A stretch of 64,000 nt of DNA from JAKPQE01 sp041397845 (GCA_041397845.1 JAWKVW010000007.1:62001-126000), one strand, 5' to 3'. Positions 51,633 through 60,464 are shown, counted from the stretch's first letter. Notes: generated by a model not told the origin, from the letters alone. Made by a program: numbers and translations.

Positions 51633-52955
51633 ATGCGTATCGCAATGATCGGGACCGGCTATGTGGGCCTCGTCTCGGGGGCGTGCTTTTCGGAATTCGG
51701 ATTCGAGACGACCTGCGTCGATGTCGATTCGGCCAAGATCGAGGGCCTGAAGCGCGGCGAGATCCCGATCTACGAGCCCGGGCTCGACGCCTTGGTCGAG
51801 CGAAATGCGGCCGAGGGGCGGCTGAAATTCACCACCGAACTGAAGAGCGCAGTCGCCGAGGCCGATGCCGTCTTCATTGCGGTCGGCACGCCGAGCCGGC
51901 GCGGCGATGGCGAGGCCGACCTTGCCTATGTCTTTGCCGCGGCCGAGCAGATCGCGGAGGCGGCGCGGAACGGGGTTGTCGTCGTCATCAAGTCGACGGT
52001 CGTCGTCGGCACGAACCGGCGGGTCAAGGAGGCGATCCAGAAAGCGCGGCCGGATCTCGACTTCTCGATGGCCTCAAATCCGGAATTCCTGCGCGAAGGT
52101 TCGGCGATCGAGGACTTCATGCGGCCGAATCGCGTCGTCGTCGGCGTCGAGGACGAGCGGGCCCGCGAGGTGATGCGCCGGCTTTACCGGCCGCTTTATC
52201 TGCGCGAGACGCCGATGGTGGTCACCAGTCTCGAGAACGCCGAGCTCATCAAATATGCCTCGAACGCCTTCCTGGCGATGAAGGTCACCTTCATCAACGA
52301 GGTCGCCGACCTTTGCGAGGCGGTTGGCGGCAATGTTCAGGAAGTCGCGGCGGCGCTCGGTCTCGACCAGCGAATCGGCTCGAAATTCCTGCATGCCGGG
52401 CCGGGCTTCGGCGGCTCGTGCTTCCCGAAGGACACGCGGGCCTTTGCCGCGACCGGCCAGAATCACGGTGCGCCGCAGCAGCTCGTCGAGGCGGTGATCG
52501 CGGTCAACGAGGCACGCAAGGAGCGGATGGCGGATCGAATCATCGCGGCGCTCGGCGGCGCGGGGGCGGCGGCCGGCAAGACCGTCGGCGTGCTCGGCCT
52601 CGCCTTCAAGCCGAACACCGACGATGTGCGCGAAGCACCGAGCCTTGCCATCGTGCCGCGCCTGCAGGCGGCGGGAATCACCGTGCGGGCGCATGATCCG
52701 GAGGCGATGGAGCAGGCGCGGCCGCTTCTTGCCGACGTCGTTTGGTGCGATTCGGCGCTGGCGGCGGCAGAGGGCGCCGACGCCGTCGTCGTGCTGACGG
52801 AATGGAACGCCTATCGCGGCATCGACCCGAACCGCCTCGCCGCCGCCATGCGCGGGCGCGAGCTCATTGACCTGCGCAACGTTTTCCGGGTCGAGGACCT
52901 CGCCGGCAGCGGCCTGCGGCTGACGAGCATCGGACGGCGCCCGGCCGAGGGCTGA
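51633..52955 (+). CDS. ugd: UDP-glucose 6-dehydrogenase
   Basis: Oxidises UDP-glucose to UDP-glucuronate for polysaccharide and lipid A decoration. 440 residues: NAD Rossmann MRIAMIGTGYVGLVSGACFS, VGTPSRRGDGEADLAYVF, the NPEFLREGSAIEDFMRPNRV substrate strand, catalytic Cys in GPGFGGSCFPKDTRAF, and LGLAFKPNTDDVREAPS. Single complete copy. AGGCAGG upstream. The next gene on this strand is a beta-hydroxylase-family oxygenase possibly also acting on lipid A. Confidence 0.95.
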   Translation: MRIAMIGTGYVGLVSGACFSEFGFETTCVDVDSAKIEGLKRGEIPIYEPGLDALVERNAAEGRLKFTTELKSAVAEADAVFIAVGTPSRRGDGEADLAYVFAAAEQIAEAARNGVVVVIKSTVVVGTNRRVKEAIQKARPDLDFSMASNPEFLREGSAIEDFMRPNRVVVGVEDERAREVMRRLYRPLYLRETPMVVTSLENAELIKYASNAFLAMKVTFINEVADLCEAVGGNVQEVAAALGLDQRIGSKFLHAGPGFGGSCFPKDTRAFAATGQNHGAPQQLVEAVIAVNEARKERMADRIIAALGGAGAAAGKTVGVLGLAFKPNTDDVREAPSLAIVPRLQAAGITVRAHDPEAMEQARPLLADVVWCDSALAAAEGADAVVVLTEWNAYRGIDPNRLAAAMRGRELIDLRNVFRVEDLAGSGLRLTSIGRRPAEG

Positions 52956-53076
52956 CGCCAGCGGCCCTCCCCCGCCCGGGCGCGGCGATCCGCACCGGGC
53001 AACCTTGCCGCCGACGCGCTACTATAGTCGTAGCGGGCGTAACCCGGACGATAACCGGGGCCGGCGGGAGGGAATC

Positions 53077-53832
53077 ATGGCGCAATGGCGCGAGAAGTTC
53101 GACAAGGGCCTGATGCGGCTCGGCAAGCGGATCGTCTTCGGGCTCGATGCGTTCTGCGTGCGCTGGTCGAAGGTGCCGAACAAGCCGTTCTTCGAGGTCG
53201 AGGAGTTTCCCTTCGCGGCCGAGATCGAGCGGCAGTTCCCGGCGATTCGGGCCGAGCTCGATGCGCTGCTGGCCTATCGCGAGCATCTGCCGAACTTTCA
53301 GGATCTCTCGCCCGACCAGCGCTACATGACCAATGACGACGGCTGGAAGACGGTCGTCTTCTATGCCTATGGCCTGAAATCGCCGGGCAGTTCGAAGCTC
53401 TGCCCGAACACCGTCGCAGCGCTCCGGCACATTCCGGGCATGACGACGGCGATGTTCTCGATTCTCGCGCCGCACAAGAAGGTGCCGGCGCATCGGGGAC
53501 CCTACAAGGGCGTGCTGCGCTACCATCTCGGCGTCGTCGTGCCGGAGCCGGCGGAGGCTTGCGGCATCCGCGTCGACAAGGAAACCCGGCACTGGCGCGA
53601 GGGCGGCAGCCTGATCTTCGACGATGCCTTCGACCACGAGGCCTGGAACGGCACGGACAAGGTGCGTGCCGTGCTTTTCGTCGATTTCATCCGGCCGATG
53701 CGGTTTCCCGGTTCGCTCGTCAACCGGCTCCTCATCTGGGTGATCGCGCTGTCGCCGTTCGTGCTCGGCGCAGCCGGGCGGCAGATTTCCTGGGAGCGGC
53801 AGTTCGACAAGGTGTTCCGGGCGCCGGACTGA
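53077..53832 (+). CDS. Aspartyl/asparaginyl beta-hydroxylase-family oxygenase (LpxO-like)
   Basis: Fe(II)/2-oxoglutarate oxygenase of family PF05118. 251 residues: FFEVEEFPFAAEIERQFPAI, MTNDDGWKTVVFYAYGL, then the iron region KVPAHRGPYKGVLRYHLGVV with the first His and substrate Arg, and FDDAFDHEAWNGTDKVRAVL with the second His and Arg. A hydrophobic C-terminal segment (LLIWVIALSPFVLGAAG) suggests membrane association as in lipid A hydroxylase LpxO. Substrate (lipid A acyl chain, ornithine lipid or other) undetermined. GGAGGGAATC precedes the ATG. Confidence 0.85.
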   Translation: MAQWREKFDKGLMRLGKRIVFGLDAFCVRWSKVPNKPFFEVEEFPFAAEIERQFPAIRAELDALLAYREHLPNFQDLSPDQRYMTNDDGWKTVVFYAYGLKSPGSSKLCPNTVAALRHIPGMTTAMFSILAPHKKVPAHRGPYKGVLRYHLGVVVPEPAEACGIRVDKETRHWREGGSLIFDDAFDHEAWNGTDKVRAVLFVDFIRPMRFPGSLVNRLLIWVIALSPFVLGAAGRQISWERQFDKVFRAPD

Positions 53833-53982
53833 CCGGTGCCGCGTCATCGAAGCGTTACCGAACCGACATATTTTCATGGCCGGTTTTCATGGTCGGCGGA
53901 ACCTTTGTCCGCGCTCCGGCGTTATGGTGCCGGGAGGCGGCGCTTTTTCGGCCGCCGAGATTGCAACAAGACCGGACGAGAG

Positions 53983-54696
53983 ATGACGAAGCGCTACGCG
54001 ATCTACTATGCCCCTGCCCCGGAGAGCCCGCTGTGGCGGCTTGGCAGCGACTGGATCGGTCGTGATGCGGCAAGCGGCAAGGAGTGTACTCATCCGGAGA
54101 CAGCCGGCTTTCGCTCTCCCGACATTGCCGCGATGACGCGCGGCGCGCGGCGCTATGGCTTTCATGCGACGCTGAAGCCGCCGTTCCGGCTGGCGGAGGG
54201 GTCTTCGGAAGGCATGCTTCTGGCGGCGTTCGAGGATTTTGCCTATTTCGCTGCGGCGATCGCGCCGATCCGGCTGGAAGTTGCGACCCTCGACGGGTTT
54301 CTGGCGCTGCGGCCGGCGGCCGGCGGCGAGGCGCTGCGCGGCTTTTCCAGCGAAATCGTCGAGCGTTTCGATCGCTTTCGGGCGCCTGCCGAGCCCTCGG
54401 AACTGGCGCGGCGGGCGGCAGGCGGCCTGACGCAGCGGCAGAGCGAAACCCTGAAGCGCTGGGGCTATCCGCACCTCTTTGCCGATTTCCGCTTTCACAT
54501 GACGCTGACCGACCGCCTTGACGAGGTGACGCGGCGGCGGCTGATGCCGGCGCTCGAGGCCTATTTCGCGCCGGCGCTCGCCGGCGTTCATTGCCTTGAC
54601 CGGATTGCCCTTTTCGTCGAGCCGGAGGCGGGCCAGCCATTCCAGATTCTCGACAGCTTTCCGCTGGCGCCGCAGCAGTTCGCCGACGCACGCTGA
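53983..54696 (+). CDS. DUF1045 protein, phosphonate-operon associated 2H phosphoesterase-like
   Basis: 237 residues. The DUF1045 family (annotated as putative phosphonate metabolism protein) has two His-x-Thr motifs of the 2H phosphoesterase fold, visible as YGFHATLKPPF (about residue 58) and FRFHMTLTDRL (about 170). In phosphonate operons it accompanies phn genes. The frame is open 50 codons upstream; the ATG at 53983 (MTKRYAIYYAPAPESPLW) is the family start. A PhnZ-like gene follows at 55502, which supports a phosphonate link although no C-P lyase is in the window. Confidence 0.85.
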   Translation: MTKRYAIYYAPAPESPLWRLGSDWIGRDAASGKECTHPETAGFRSPDIAAMTRGARRYGFHATLKPPFRLAEGSSEGMLLAAFEDFAYFAAAIAPIRLEVATLDGFLALRPAAGGEALRGFSSEIVERFDRFRAPAEPSELARRAAGGLTQRQSETLKRWGYPHLFADFRFHMTLTDRLDEVTRRRLMPALEAYFAPALAGVHCLDRIALFVEPEAGQPFQILDSFPLAPQQFADAR

Positions 54697-54713
54697 GTGA
54701 CGGACGGTCTTCC

Positions 54714-55148
54714 TCAGAAGCCCTCGTCGAGGATTTCCGAGACGATGCCGGCGGCACCGGCGGCATAGCCGGCGCAGCGCTCGGCCATGTTTTCAGCCGC
54801 AAAGCGCTTCTGGCCCTCGGGCGTGCCGAGGTGGCAGCCGTCGAGCAGGCCGGGACAGGTGGTGGCGCCGAATTCCTTCTCGAAGCGCTCGCGCAATTCC
54901 TGCACGGCCGCGTAGGTGCGTTCCCGGTCGGCGCGGGGATCGTCCGGCGCGAGCGCCAGCGACAGGGCGAGGATGCCGCCGCTCAAGGCGCCGCACTGGC
55001 CGGCGGTGCGGCCCTCGCCGGAGCAGAAGCCGGTTGCCAGACGGGTCGCGAGGCGGTCGTCGATGCCGAGCCGCATGGCCGTCGCCTTCACCACCGCCTC
55101 GGCGCAGTAGTAGCCATCCTCGGCGAAAAGCCGGCGCGCAACGCTCAT
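54714..55148 (-). CDS. C_GCAxxG_C_C family protein
   Basis: 144 residues of a small redox-type family defined by spaced cysteines. Visible: YYCAEAVVKATAMRLG, FCSGEGRTAGQCGALSGGIL, TTCPGLLDGCHLGTPEG and AERCAGYAAGAAG. The family is thought to be a membrane- or metal-linked protein; function unknown. ATG at 55148 follows GGGAGAGG. It lies on the minus strand between the DUF1045 gene and the PhnZ-like gene, convergent with the former. Confidence 0.82.
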   Translation of the reverse strand: MSVARRLFAEDGYYCAEAVVKATAMRLGIDDRLATRLATGFCSGEGRTAGQCGALSGGILALSLALAPDDPRADRERTYAAVQELRERFEKEFGATTCPGLLDGCHLGTPEGQKRFAAENMAERCAGYAAGAAGIVSEILDEGF

Positions 55149-55501
55149 GTCGCCTCTCCCTGTCCCCTGCCCCTCGTCCCGGCCCGCAGCCTCTCCGGAC
55201 AGGCTAGCCTTAGCCAAATGCGCCGGCAACATGCGGCTGGACCTGCGAGGCCCGGCACGGACCGGCTGTCATCGATCCGTCACCAGGCCCGTCTAGAAAT
55301 GGAAACGGGCAGGATCGCCGCTTCGTCGATCCGCTCCCCGGGAAAGCGATCGAGCCTCTCGACATTTTCCCTCCCCCGCACGGCACCGCGCCGAGCCCGC
55401 TGAAAGAGAGTTCTTTCCGGGCGCGCGCGTGCACCCGGCCGAGGCCGGGCGTGCAGACCGACCGAACCGTGGGGCACGAGGCCCCGGCAAAGGAACACGA
55501 C
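55149..55501. other. Intergenic region before the PhnZ-like gene
   Basis: 353 bp, GC-rich, no credible gene or strong hairpin. It must contain promoters for the two diverging genes. Confidence 0.35.
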
Positions 55502-56074
55502 ATGGACTTCATCGACCAGATTTTTGCCCGGCTTTCCGGCGAAGGGGCCGTCCGCCACGAAGGCGCCGCCGTCAGCCAGCTTGAGCATGCGCTGCAGACC
55601 GCCCGGCTCGCCGAAATGGAAAACGCGCCGGACGCGCTCGTCATCGCCGCGCTGCTGCACGACTACGGCCACCTCATTGCCGGCGATGTTGCGATGAGGG
55701 CGCGCCGTCTCGACCTTCGCCACGAGGACATCGCGGCGCGGCATCTCTCGACGGTATTTCCGGCGGAAGTGACCGAACCGATCCGCCTGCATGTCGCGGC
55801 GAAGCGCTATCTCTGCACGGTCGACCCCGACTACACCGACATGCTGTCGCCGGCCTCGCGCACCTCGCTCAAGGCACAGGGCGGCGCCTTCAACGAAGAC
55901 GGCGTCCATATCTTCCGGCGCAGCCGCTTCTGGGTCGCGGCCGTGCGCCTCAGGACCTGGGACGACCTTGCCAAGGCGGAAGACCTGACCACGGGCGGCC
56001 TTGGCACCGGCCGGCTCGAAGACTACCGCGCCCGCATGCAGCGCCTCGCCCACAAGGTCGCCGCCGTCGCCTGA
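55502..56074 (+). CDS. PhnZ-like HD-domain di-iron oxygenase
   Basis: PhnZ-family enzymes cleave 1-hydroxy-phosphonates oxidatively at a mixed-valence di-iron site. 190 residues. Ligands recognisable by alignment from memory: SQLEHALQ (His29, PhnZ His34), ALLHDYGH (His53 Asp54, His57), a His near 74, IRLHVAAKRYL (His97, Lys101), SRTSLKAQGG and TWDDLAK. But the PhnZ Tyr24/Glu27 pair, used for substrate gating, is replaced: the segment here is RHEGAAVSQ, giving His19 and Ala22. The protein may act on another substrate. AAAGGA upstream. Confidence 0.82.
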   Translation: MDFIDQIFARLSGEGAVRHEGAAVSQLEHALQTARLAEMENAPDALVIAALLHDYGHLIAGDVAMRARRLDLRHEDIAARHLSTVFPAEVTEPIRLHVAAKRYLCTVDPDYTDMLSPASRTSLKAQGGAFNEDGVHIFRRSRFWVAAVRLRTWDDLAKAEDLTTGGLGTGRLEDYRARMQRLAHKVAAVA

Positions 56075-56080
56075 CGGCCA

Positions 56081-56183
56081 GAGCGCGTCCGCTTTTCATT
56101 GAATCGCTTCAGCGCTCTATCTCGTTGTTTTTGCGCATTTCCGGACGGAAAACCGGTTCCCGATTTTCCTGGAAATGCTCTAG
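56081..56183. repeat. Rhizobial dispersed intergenic repeat, copy 3
   Basis: Same 103-bp element as at 41388 and 41491: GAATCGCTTCAGCGCTCT, GCATTTCCGGACGGAAAACC and GGAAATGCTCTAG, same orientation, with small differences (GATTTTCC for CACTTTTCC). It lies between converging genes. Confidence 0.85.
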
Positions 56184-56234
56184 CAGCAGGTATCTTCCTC
56201 ACAAAACTCCAGGGGCTTGCCGTCCTCGCCTCCG

Positions 56235-57032
56235 TCAGCCACGGGCGGAGTGGCGGATCGCCTTGTGGATCTGGCGCTGCAGGTCCATGAAGGCCGGCGT
56301 TTCCATCACCTCCTCGCGGCGCGGGCGAGGTATCGGCACATCGTGGATGGCGGTGATGCGGCCGGGACCGATGCCCATGACGGCGATGCGGTCGGACAGG
56401 TAGATCGCTTCCTCGACGTCGTGGGTGACGAACAGCACCGTCAGGCGATGCTCTTCCCAGATCTGGGTCAGGAGCTCCTGCATCTGGTGGCGCGTCAGGG
56501 CATCGAGGGCGCCGAAGGGTTCGTCCATCAGCAGCATTTTCGGCCGGTAGGAGAGCGCCCTGGCAATGGCGACGCGCTGCTTCATGCCGCCGGAAAGTTC
56601 AGCCGGATAGCGGTCGGCCGCGTCGGTCAGGTGAACGAGCTCGAGATGCTCGTCGGCGACGGCGCGGCGCCTGGCGGCATCGAAGCCGGCGGCGCGCAGG
56701 GCGAACTCGATGTTCTCGCGGGCGGTCAGCCAGGGCAGCAGCGTATAGGACTGGAAGACGACGCCCCGGTCGAGGCCGGGCTTCAGGATCGGCGCGCCGT
56801 CGATGTCGAGCTCGCCGTCGTCAAAATCCTGCAGGCCGGCGACGATCGACAGCAGCGTGCTCTTGCCGCAACCGGACGTGCCGACCAGCGAGACGAACTC
56901 GTTGTCGGCCAGTTCCAGCGAGATGTCGCGCAACACCTCGATGCGCCGGCCGTCCTTGCCGAAGCTCTTGCAAAGTCCTTCGATGCGCAGCTTTGGAGGC
57001 GTCACGTTCCGGTCCTCGTCGACCAATGGCAT
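56235..57032 (-). CDS. ABC importer ATP-binding subunit, nitrate/sulfonate/taurine type
   Basis: 265 residues. Walker A VGTSGCGKSTLLSIV, Q-loop FQSYTLLPWLTARENIEF, signature YPAELSGGMKQRVAIARAL, Walker B MLLMDEPFGALDALT, switch His in FVTHDVEEAIYLSD. The subfamily is that of TauB/SsuB/NrtD. It powers the permease and binding protein just upstream. Start at 57032 is 7 bp from the permease stop; a GTG 27 bp later is an alternative. Confidence 0.92.
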   Translation of the reverse strand: MPLVDEDRNVTPPKLRIEGLCKSFGKDGRRIEVLRDISLELADNEFVSLVGTSGCGKSTLLSIVAGLQDFDDGELDIDGAPILKPGLDRGVVFQSYTLLPWLTARENIEFALRAAGFDAARRRAVADEHLELVHLTDAADRYPAELSGGMKQRVAIARALSYRPKMLLMDEPFGALDALTRHQMQELLTQIWEEHRLTVLFVTHDVEEAIYLSDRIAVMGIGPGRITAIHDVPIPRPRREEVMETPAFMDLQRQIHKAIRHSARG

Positions 57033-57039
57033 TCCCGCT

Positions 57040-57885
57040 TCAATGGGCGTCCCGGTCCTTGCGGAACAGCACCTTCTCGAGCGCCTTCATGAACTGATCG
57101 GTGATCAGCCCGAGCAGGCCGAGAAGCAGGATGTAGCCGATGATGGTGTTGGTCTGGAAGAAGCGCTGGGACACGGTGATGCGATAGCCGAGGCCGGAGG
57201 TCGCGGCGACGAGTTCGGCCAGCACCAGCCAGGTCCAGGCCCAGCCGAGGGTGATGCGCATCGTGTCCCAGATGCCCGGCAGGGCGCTTGGCACGACGAT
57301 GCGGGTGAGAATGCGGGTATCGGAGAGGTCGAGCGTGCGGCCGAGGCCGATATATTCGCGCGGCACCCGCTTGACGTTGTCCATCACCATCAGCACCTGC
57401 TGAAAGAAAGTGCCGATGAAAATGATGAGGAATTTCTGGGCGTCGCCCGTTCCGGTCCAGAGGATCGAGAGCGGCACGAAGGCAACGACCGGCATGTAGC
57501 GGACGAAGTCGACCAGCGGCTCGATTGCCGCTTCCCATTTGGCGAAATTGCCGATCAGCACGCCGATCGGAATGGCCAGCGCCGAGGCGATGAGGAAGCC
57601 GACGAGGATGCGATACATCGAGGCGGCAAGGTCGGTCCAGAGCGTGCCGTCGACGGCAAGCTGGTAGAGCCGGCTGACGACGCTTTCCGGCGAAGGCAGG
57701 AAGATCGGCTTGACCACGCCGCTGGCGGTTGCCGCCCACCAGACAAGGCCGAGCCCGACAAAGACGCTGACGGCGATGGCGAGAAAGCGCGCCCGGCCGA
57801 TCGGCACGCCGATGCCGGAGGCGCGGAAACGGCGACCGCCCCGGCGCTGTCGGCCGGGGCCCGAGGGAGGCGTGCGGGACGTCAT
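57040..57885 (-). CDS. ABC importer permease, nitrate/sulfonate/taurine type
   Basis: 281 residues with about six membrane helices: FLAIAVSVFVGLGLVWWAAT, MYRILVGFLIASALAIPIGV, EPLVDFVRYMPVVAFVPLSI, FLIIFIGTFFQQVLMVMDNV. The cytoplasmic EAA-like loop is VPREYIGLGRTLDL...VVPSALPGIWDTMRI, which contacts the ATPase. GGGAAG precedes the ATG. Starts 50 bp after the binding protein gene. Confidence 0.92.
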   Translation of the reverse strand: MTSRTPPSGPGRQRRGGRRFRASGIGVPIGRARFLAIAVSVFVGLGLVWWAATASGVVKPIFLPSPESVVSRLYQLAVDGTLWTDLAASMYRILVGFLIASALAIPIGVLIGNFAKWEAAIEPLVDFVRYMPVVAFVPLSILWTGTGDAQKFLIIFIGTFFQQVLMVMDNVKRVPREYIGLGRTLDLSDTRILTRIVVPSALPGIWDTMRITLGWAWTWLVLAELVAATSGLGYRITVSQRFFQTNTIIGYILLLGLLGLITDQFMKALEKVLFRKDRDAH

Positions 57886-57935
57886 CGGTTCAGCTTCCCA
57901 TCTCGTCCCGCACTATTCCCTGTCTTTTGGCCGGA

Positions 57936-58940
57936 TCAGTTGGCGGCGCCAACGAAGCTGGCGTCGATCATCTGCTCGGGCGTCACGTCGGCCTGCAGCA
58001 GGCCGGCATTCTTGGCCGCGTCCTCGACGTCGGTGAAGACCTTGGTGGCGAACTCGCCGGGCAGCTCGGTCTTGTTCTCGGCAACGCTGAAGTAGCGCAC
58101 GCCGTCGAAGGCGGTGTTCAGTTCCTCGACCGTCGCGCCGACGGCCTTGGAAATGATGGCGCGGCCGCCGGGCATATCGGCGTTGTAGTCGGCCAGCGCG
58201 GCGTCCCAGGTCTTGATCATGGCAAGGACCGCGCCGGGCTTGTTCTTGATGACGTCGTCACGCACCACCAGCACGTCGCTGATGAGGCCCGGGTCCTCGC
58301 CGGCCGAGAACAGCAGCTTGACGTCCTTGTTCTCGTTCATGGCGACGGTGAGATAGGGCTCGTAGGTCACGGCGACGGGCACGCGGCCGGCGATGAGGGC
58401 ACTGCCGGCGTCGGAAGCAGGCATCGGCACCGGCTGGACGTCGGCGATCGACATGCCGTTCTTCGAAAGCGCGTATTTCAGCAGGATATCGCTGGTCGTG
58501 CCTTCCTCGAAGGCGACTTCCTTGCCCTTCAGGTCGGCGATCGTGGTGATGTCCTTGCCGGCGATGATGGCATCGGCGGTCATGGAGACATCGAGCAGGA
58601 GGACGATCTTGACCGGCAGGCCGGCGGCCACCATGCCCATCGCGGTATGGGTGGCGATATTGGCGGCGTCGAGCTCGCCGCTCGCCAGCGCCGCGTTGAT
58701 GTCCTTGTCCTCGTTGAAGTTGATGACCTTGACGTCGGCAAGACCGTTCTTGGCGAACAGGCCCTTCTCGGCGGCAATGTGCCACTGGCCATAGCCGAGC
58801 CAGGGCTCGACGCCGATCTTCAGCTCGCCCGCCTCGGGCGTCGCGGGAATGGGTTCGGCGGCATTGGCAACGCCGATCGCGGCCGTCGCCATGAGCGCGG
58901 TCACGCACAGGCCGCGGAAGGTCTTGAGGAGGTCTTTCAT
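57936..58940 (-). CDS. ABC importer periplasmic binding protein, nitrate/sulfonate/taurine type
   Basis: 334 residues. Signal peptide about 1-27 (GLCVTALMATAAIGVANA), then the NMT1/OmpA-like fold: KIGVEPWLGYGQWHIAAEKG, ALASGELDAANIATHTAMGM, GKEVAFEEGTTSDILLKYAL, VAVTYEPYLTVAM, SDVLVVRDDVIKNKPG. It is a member of the aliphatic sulfonate/nitrate/taurine group; ligand unknown. ATG at 58940 follows AGGGAGCAAGTG. The upstream 198 bp carry a palindrome, and the next upstream genes (kinase, HisD-like, SDR) are on the same strand. Confidence 0.92.
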   Translation of the reverse strand: MKDLLKTFRGLCVTALMATAAIGVANAAEPIPATPEAGELKIGVEPWLGYGQWHIAAEKGLFAKNGLADVKVINFNEDKDINAALASGELDAANIATHTAMGMVAAGLPVKIVLLLDVSMTADAIIAGKDITTIADLKGKEVAFEEGTTSDILLKYALSKNGMSIADVQPVPMPASDAGSALIAGRVPVAVTYEPYLTVAMNENKDVKLLFSAGEDPGLISDVLVVRDDVIKNKPGAVLAMIKTWDAALADYNADMPGGRAIISKAVGATVEELNTAFDGVRYFSVAENKTELPGEFATKVFTDVEDAAKNAGLLQADVTPEQMIDASFVGAAN

Positions 58941-59121
58941 CACTTGCTCCCTGTGTGGATGGTCCCGCCGGGGACGGGCACGATCCGGCGCGGCGCCAGT
59001 GCCGCGCGCGCATCCCGCACGGCCCCGCGCCACTCTCCTTCCGGTCCGACGTTAAGTCCCCCCGGCTGAACGACAAATCATCTCATCGTTCCCCCCGGAC
59101 GGAGTCAAGCCGAATAGAAGT

Positions 59122-59136
59122 GCATACAATTCATGC
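59122..59136. promoter_or_regulatory. Possible regulator operator upstream of the ABC importer
   Basis: GCAT-ACAATTC-ATGC, an inverted repeat with a 7-bp spacer just past the kinase stop and about 180 bp upstream of the binding protein. The shape suits a GntR-type regulator, but no regulator gene is present nearby. Confidence 0.3.
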
Positions 59137-59138
59137 GG

Positions 59139-60464
59139 TTATATATCTTCCTCCACAGCCAATTCGGGATCGACCGCATCAAGGAAGCGCGTCATCGCGT
59201 CCTCGCCGGCCTTGGGGGCGGAGCCGACCATGACGGCAACCGAAAGGCCGATCAGCGAGGAGACCGGATCGTGACCGGCAACGCCGGCCCTGAGGTTCAT
59301 GACCATGGTCGGGCAAAGAAACAGGGCAAGGCGGACGACGCGGCGCCAGTCGGCTGGCAGGAGGGCGCGGGCCTTCAGCCCGGCAAGCAGCGGCCGCCAG
59401 AGCCGGGTCGCCTTGACGGCGAGGATGTCACGACGGATTGCGGTCAGCGCCCAGTCGGTCCCGACGTGCAGGCAATCGCCGTCGCGGCGGGCGCTTGCGG
59501 CAAAGGTGGCGCGCGCCCTTGCCGGATCGTAGAGCCAGAACGGGTGGGCAAAGACGTTGTGGAAGGTTGCCTTGATCTCGGCAAGGAGGGTCGGAACGCT
59601 TGCCCCGGCAAAGGCCGGATCGAAGAAGACGAGACCGGCGGCATCGCCCTTTCCCGCGAACCAGACATTGGCGTTGTGGGCATCGCCATGGGCGACGACG
59701 CCGCCGGCATCGGCAAGGCGCTCCGGCGCCAGCCGTTCCGCCGCCTCGGCGAAGAGCTCGCCAAGGGTCCGCTCGTAGCGACGGCCATTGATGACGAAGG
59801 GGAGCGCCGCCAGTTCCGTCCAGTCGATTTCGAGGCCGGGAAAGGCGAAGCGCTTGCCGAGGTAGAAGCGGGCGAGCCGGCCGCCGGGGCGACACGCGCC
59901 CGGCGCATCGACAAGACGGTCGTGGAAGAGACGGTGGATTGGCTCGGCGGCCGACGCTTCAGGCGAAATCGGGTGGAGGCTGCGTCGATAGACGGCGAGG
60001 ACCTCGTCCATCAGCCGCGCCTCGGCGGCAACGGCCGTGGCGCGCAGGGCCGCGTCGTCCGCCTCGTCCAGCCGGTAGAGAAGATCGGAAAAGCGGATGT
60101 CGCGGCGGCGGCGATAGACGAGGATCTGCTCGCCCGGCAGGGCGGCGACATGGACCGGCCGGTCGACCGGCAGGCCGGCATCGGAGAGGATCGCGGCGCG
60201 ATAATATTCGCCGCGCCCGGCCTCCTCGCCCTCCTCCTGATGAAACTTGAAGAAGAATGCCTCGCCGCCGGCCGAAAAGAAGCCGTTGAGGGAATTGAGG
60301 CTGTATTTGTCGACGTTGAACTCGATCGCGGTCGCGGCAAGGCCGAAGCGATCGGCGAGCAGCCGGGCAAGCCCGGCGCGGGCCGCTTCCGGGTCGACCG
60401 CCGCCAGCCTGCGGATCTCTGCCGTGCGGCTTGCCGGCGCCTCCCCCTCGCCCATGCCGGTCAT
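59139..60464 (-). CDS. Aminoglycoside-phosphotransferase-like kinase
   Basis: 441 residues of the APH/choline-kinase fold: N-lobe with FFSAGGEAFFFKFHQEEGEE (Lys) and a C-lobe with the catalytic loop VVAHGDAHNANVWFAG and metal-binding LVFFDPAFAG. It is longer than typical APH, with an extra helical region near 320-430. The ATG overlaps the HisD-like stop by 4 bp, so the two are co-translated, and the substrate is more likely a metabolite of that pathway than an antibiotic. Substrate unknown. Confidence 0.78.
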   Translation of the reverse strand: MTGMGEGEAPASRTAEIRRLAAVDPEAARAGLARLLADRFGLAATAIEFNVDKYSLNSLNGFFSAGGEAFFFKFHQEEGEEAGRGEYYRAAILSDAGLPVDRPVHVAALPGEQILVYRRRRDIRFSDLLYRLDEADDAALRATAVAAEARLMDEVLAVYRRSLHPISPEASAAEPIHRLFHDRLVDAPGACRPGGRLARFYLGKRFAFPGLEIDWTELAALPFVINGRRYERTLGELFAEAAERLAPERLADAGGVVAHGDAHNANVWFAGKGDAAGLVFFDPAFAGASVPTLLAEIKATFHNVFAHPFWLYDPARARATFAASARRDGDCLHVGTDWALTAIRRDILAVKATRLWRPLLAGLKARALLPADWRRVVRLALFLCPTMVMNLRAGVAGHDPVSSLIGLSVAVMVGSAPKAGEDAMTRFLDAVDPELAVEEDI

